From an uncultured Actinomyces sp. (lineage in GTDB: Bacteria > Actinomycetota > Actinomycetes > Actinomycetales > Actinomycetaceae), in the NCBI GenBank assembly GCA_938028585.1, contig CALIZH010000395.1, forward strand, positions 1 to 6,804: a stretch of DNA of 6,804 bases, read 5' to 3'. This document shows positions 5,631 through 6,804 of this stretch, one piece after another. Every line of letters begins with the position of its first letter. Position 1 is the stretch's first letter. The position numbers were made by a program, and so were the translations under genes. Under the pieces are notes generated by a model. The model saw only the letters and a list, made by a program, of their open reading frames with translations. It was not told where the DNA came from and made no database searches.

Positions 5631-6804
5631 GCGGCGACAAAACTCAGGTTGTCCATTCCTCGCGTCTACGAGGCAGCGATGTTGCGCGCCTTGGGGTCAG
5701 CGGTTTGCGTGCGCGGCCGATGCGCGCTGTTCTGTCCGCCCTGGGTATTGCCATCGGTATCGCTGCGATGGTCGGCGTTGTTGGGGTTTCTGCTTCCTCT
5801 CAGGCCCAACTTCATGAGCAGCTTCAGGCTCTTGGGACCAACATGCTGACAGCTCGCTCTGGCGCAGATCTATCGGGGGCCAATCTTGTCCTACCTGAAG
5901 ACTCAGTCGGTCGAATTCGGATGATTCCAGGTGTGAAGGATGCCTCTTCAACCTCTACGCTTTCGGGTGTTTCGGTGTATCGCTCGCGCCTGATTGACCC
6001 GAATGCAACGGGTGGAATCCTCACGATGGCTGCTCCGACCAACCTCCTTGATGTTGTTTCGGGGAAAGTCGCTCGCGGAGCGTGGCTGAATGAAGCGACA
6101 TCGCAGTATCCGGGAGTGGTTTTGGGAGCCCAGACGGCAAGCCTCTTAGGCGTGAACAGTCCGGGCGGCCAGGTCTGGCTTGGGAATACTTCCTTTACAG
6201 TGCTGGGCATTCTTGAACCTGCACCTCTGGCAGAAGAACTCGATCATGCGGCCCTCATTGGTATACCTATTGCGCAGAAGTTGTTTGGCGCAGGTCAAAC
6301 ACCAACGACCCTCTACGAGCGCTCCGAAGATTCTCAGGTCGAGCAGGTCAGAGAGCTTCTTGGTCCAACCCTTGCCCCGCAGGGCGCGACTGGGCTGAAA
6401 GTTTCACGTCCTTCGGATGCCCTTGCCGCACAAAATGCTGCGGATCAAACTCTGACAACTCTGCTTGCCGGGGTGGGATCGATCGCACTGCTCGTGGGTG
6501 GAATCGGGGTTGCGAACACCATGATTATCTCGGTGCTTGAAAGGCGTCGAGAGATTGGACTGAGGCGCTCACTGGGGGCGCGTCGCGGACATATTTGCAT
6601 CCAATTCCTTGCCGAGGCCTTGATCCTCTCCTTCCTCGGTGGCTGTGTTGGGTGCGTTATTGGAGCACTTGTCACCTGGGGGATGTGTATCGCATACGGC
6701 TGGCCCGTCACCATCGCCTGGTATGTCATAGCCGCAGGTTTGGGTGCTCCCTTGGCGATTGGAGCAGTTGCGGGACTCTATCCCGCCCTGCGTGCGGCTC
6801 ACAC
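5627..6804 (+). CDS. MacB/FtsX-type ABC permease, 3' end missing
   Basis: Membrane subunit of the exporter; 392 codons are visible and the frame is still open at the right edge. TM1 is at about 34-56 (VLSALGIAIGIAAMVGVVGV). A large extracytoplasmic MacB-type domain spans about 57-275. Three further helices lie at about 277-299, 329-352 and 362-386. The FtsX core GVANTMIISVLERRREIGLRRSLGA (from about 294) and the ending YPALRAAH are characteristic; most relatives end some 15-25 residues beyond this point, so little is missing. GTG 5627 is supported by the GTGA overlap with the ATPase stop and by a long ribosome site, GAGGTGATC (5616-5624). No frameshift is seen. Diderm MacB fuses ATPase and permease; here they are separate, as is usual in actinobacteria. 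Confidence 0.92.
   Translation, partial: MSGDKTQVVHSSRLRGSDVARLGVSGLRARPMRAVLSALGIAIGIAAMVGVVGVSASSQAQLHEQLQALGTNMLTARSGADLSGANLVLPEDSVGRIRMIPGVKDASSTSTLSGVSVYRSRLIDPNATGGILTMAAPTNLLDVVSGKVARGAWLNEATSQYPGVVLGAQTASLLGVNSPGGQVWLGNTSFTVLGILEPAPLAEELDHAALIGIPIAQKLFGAGQTPTTLYERSEDSQVEQVRELLGPTLAPQGATGLKVSRPSDALAAQNAADQTLTTLLAGVGSIALLVGGIGVANTMIISVLERRREIGLRRSLGARRGHICIQFLAEALILSFLGGCVGCVIGALVTWGMCIAYGWPVTIAWYVIAAGLGAPLAIGAVAGLYPALRAAH

Noticed and set aside
5649..6398. Short forward frames at 5649-5849 and 6180-6398
   Set aside because: Both lie in a different frame within the permease gene, which is continuous from 5627 to the window edge and shows clear family motifs.
1..6804. tRNA, rRNA, CRISPR array, insertion sequence or phage attachment site
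   Set aside because: No cloverleaf, regularly spaced repeats, transposase or terminal inverted repeats were seen on either strand.

Overview
The window reads as the chromosome of a mid-GC actinobacterium. The ClpP1, ClpP2 and ClpX proteins resemble the mycobacterial ones almost motif for motif, GTG starts are frequent, and the two lipoproteins have Gram-positive lipoboxes. GC content is moderate (mid-fifties by eye), lower than Streptomyces or Mycobacterium, which suits a member of the Actinomycetaceae (Actinomyces, Schaalia or a relative). That genus-level placement is inference only. All genes are on the + strand.

Region 1 (1-1682) is the ClpP protease module. A strong hairpin at 48-81 closes whatever lies upstream. 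A leader with a possible ClgR-type palindrome (117-127) precedes clpP1 and clpP2, which overlap by one base (TGATG). Both proteases keep a complete Ser-His-Asp triad and should form the mixed ClpP1P2 tetradecamer. Two back-to-back hairpins (1499-1522 and 1530-1563) follow. A second, cleaner ClgR-like palindrome (1606-1618) sits just upstream of clpX.

Region 2 (1683-3264) holds clpX, the AAA+ unfoldase that feeds ClpP, and 16 bases downstream a small AroQ-class chorismate mutase, probably read from the same transcript. ClpX has all its ATPase motifs, but the first residue of its ClpP-docking tripeptide is Thr (TGF instead of the usual I/L-G-F).

Region 3 (3265-6804) is a four-gene exporter cassette with its own promoter region, which carries helically phased direct repeats (GTTATCAA, GTTATCAA, GTTATAAA). 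The order is: a small lipoprotein with a duplicated four-cysteine module; a lipoprotein-like MacA-type adaptor carrying a peptidoglycan-binding domain; a LolD/MacB-type ATPase; and a MacB/FtsX-type permease cut by the right edge. Each of the three junctions is a four-base stop/start overlap (GTGA, ATGA, GTGA), so the four proteins are very likely made together and act as one envelope machine. The substrate cannot be read from the sequence. This cassette, with its Cys-repeat lipoprotein and wall-binding adaptor, is the part least explained by well-known systems.
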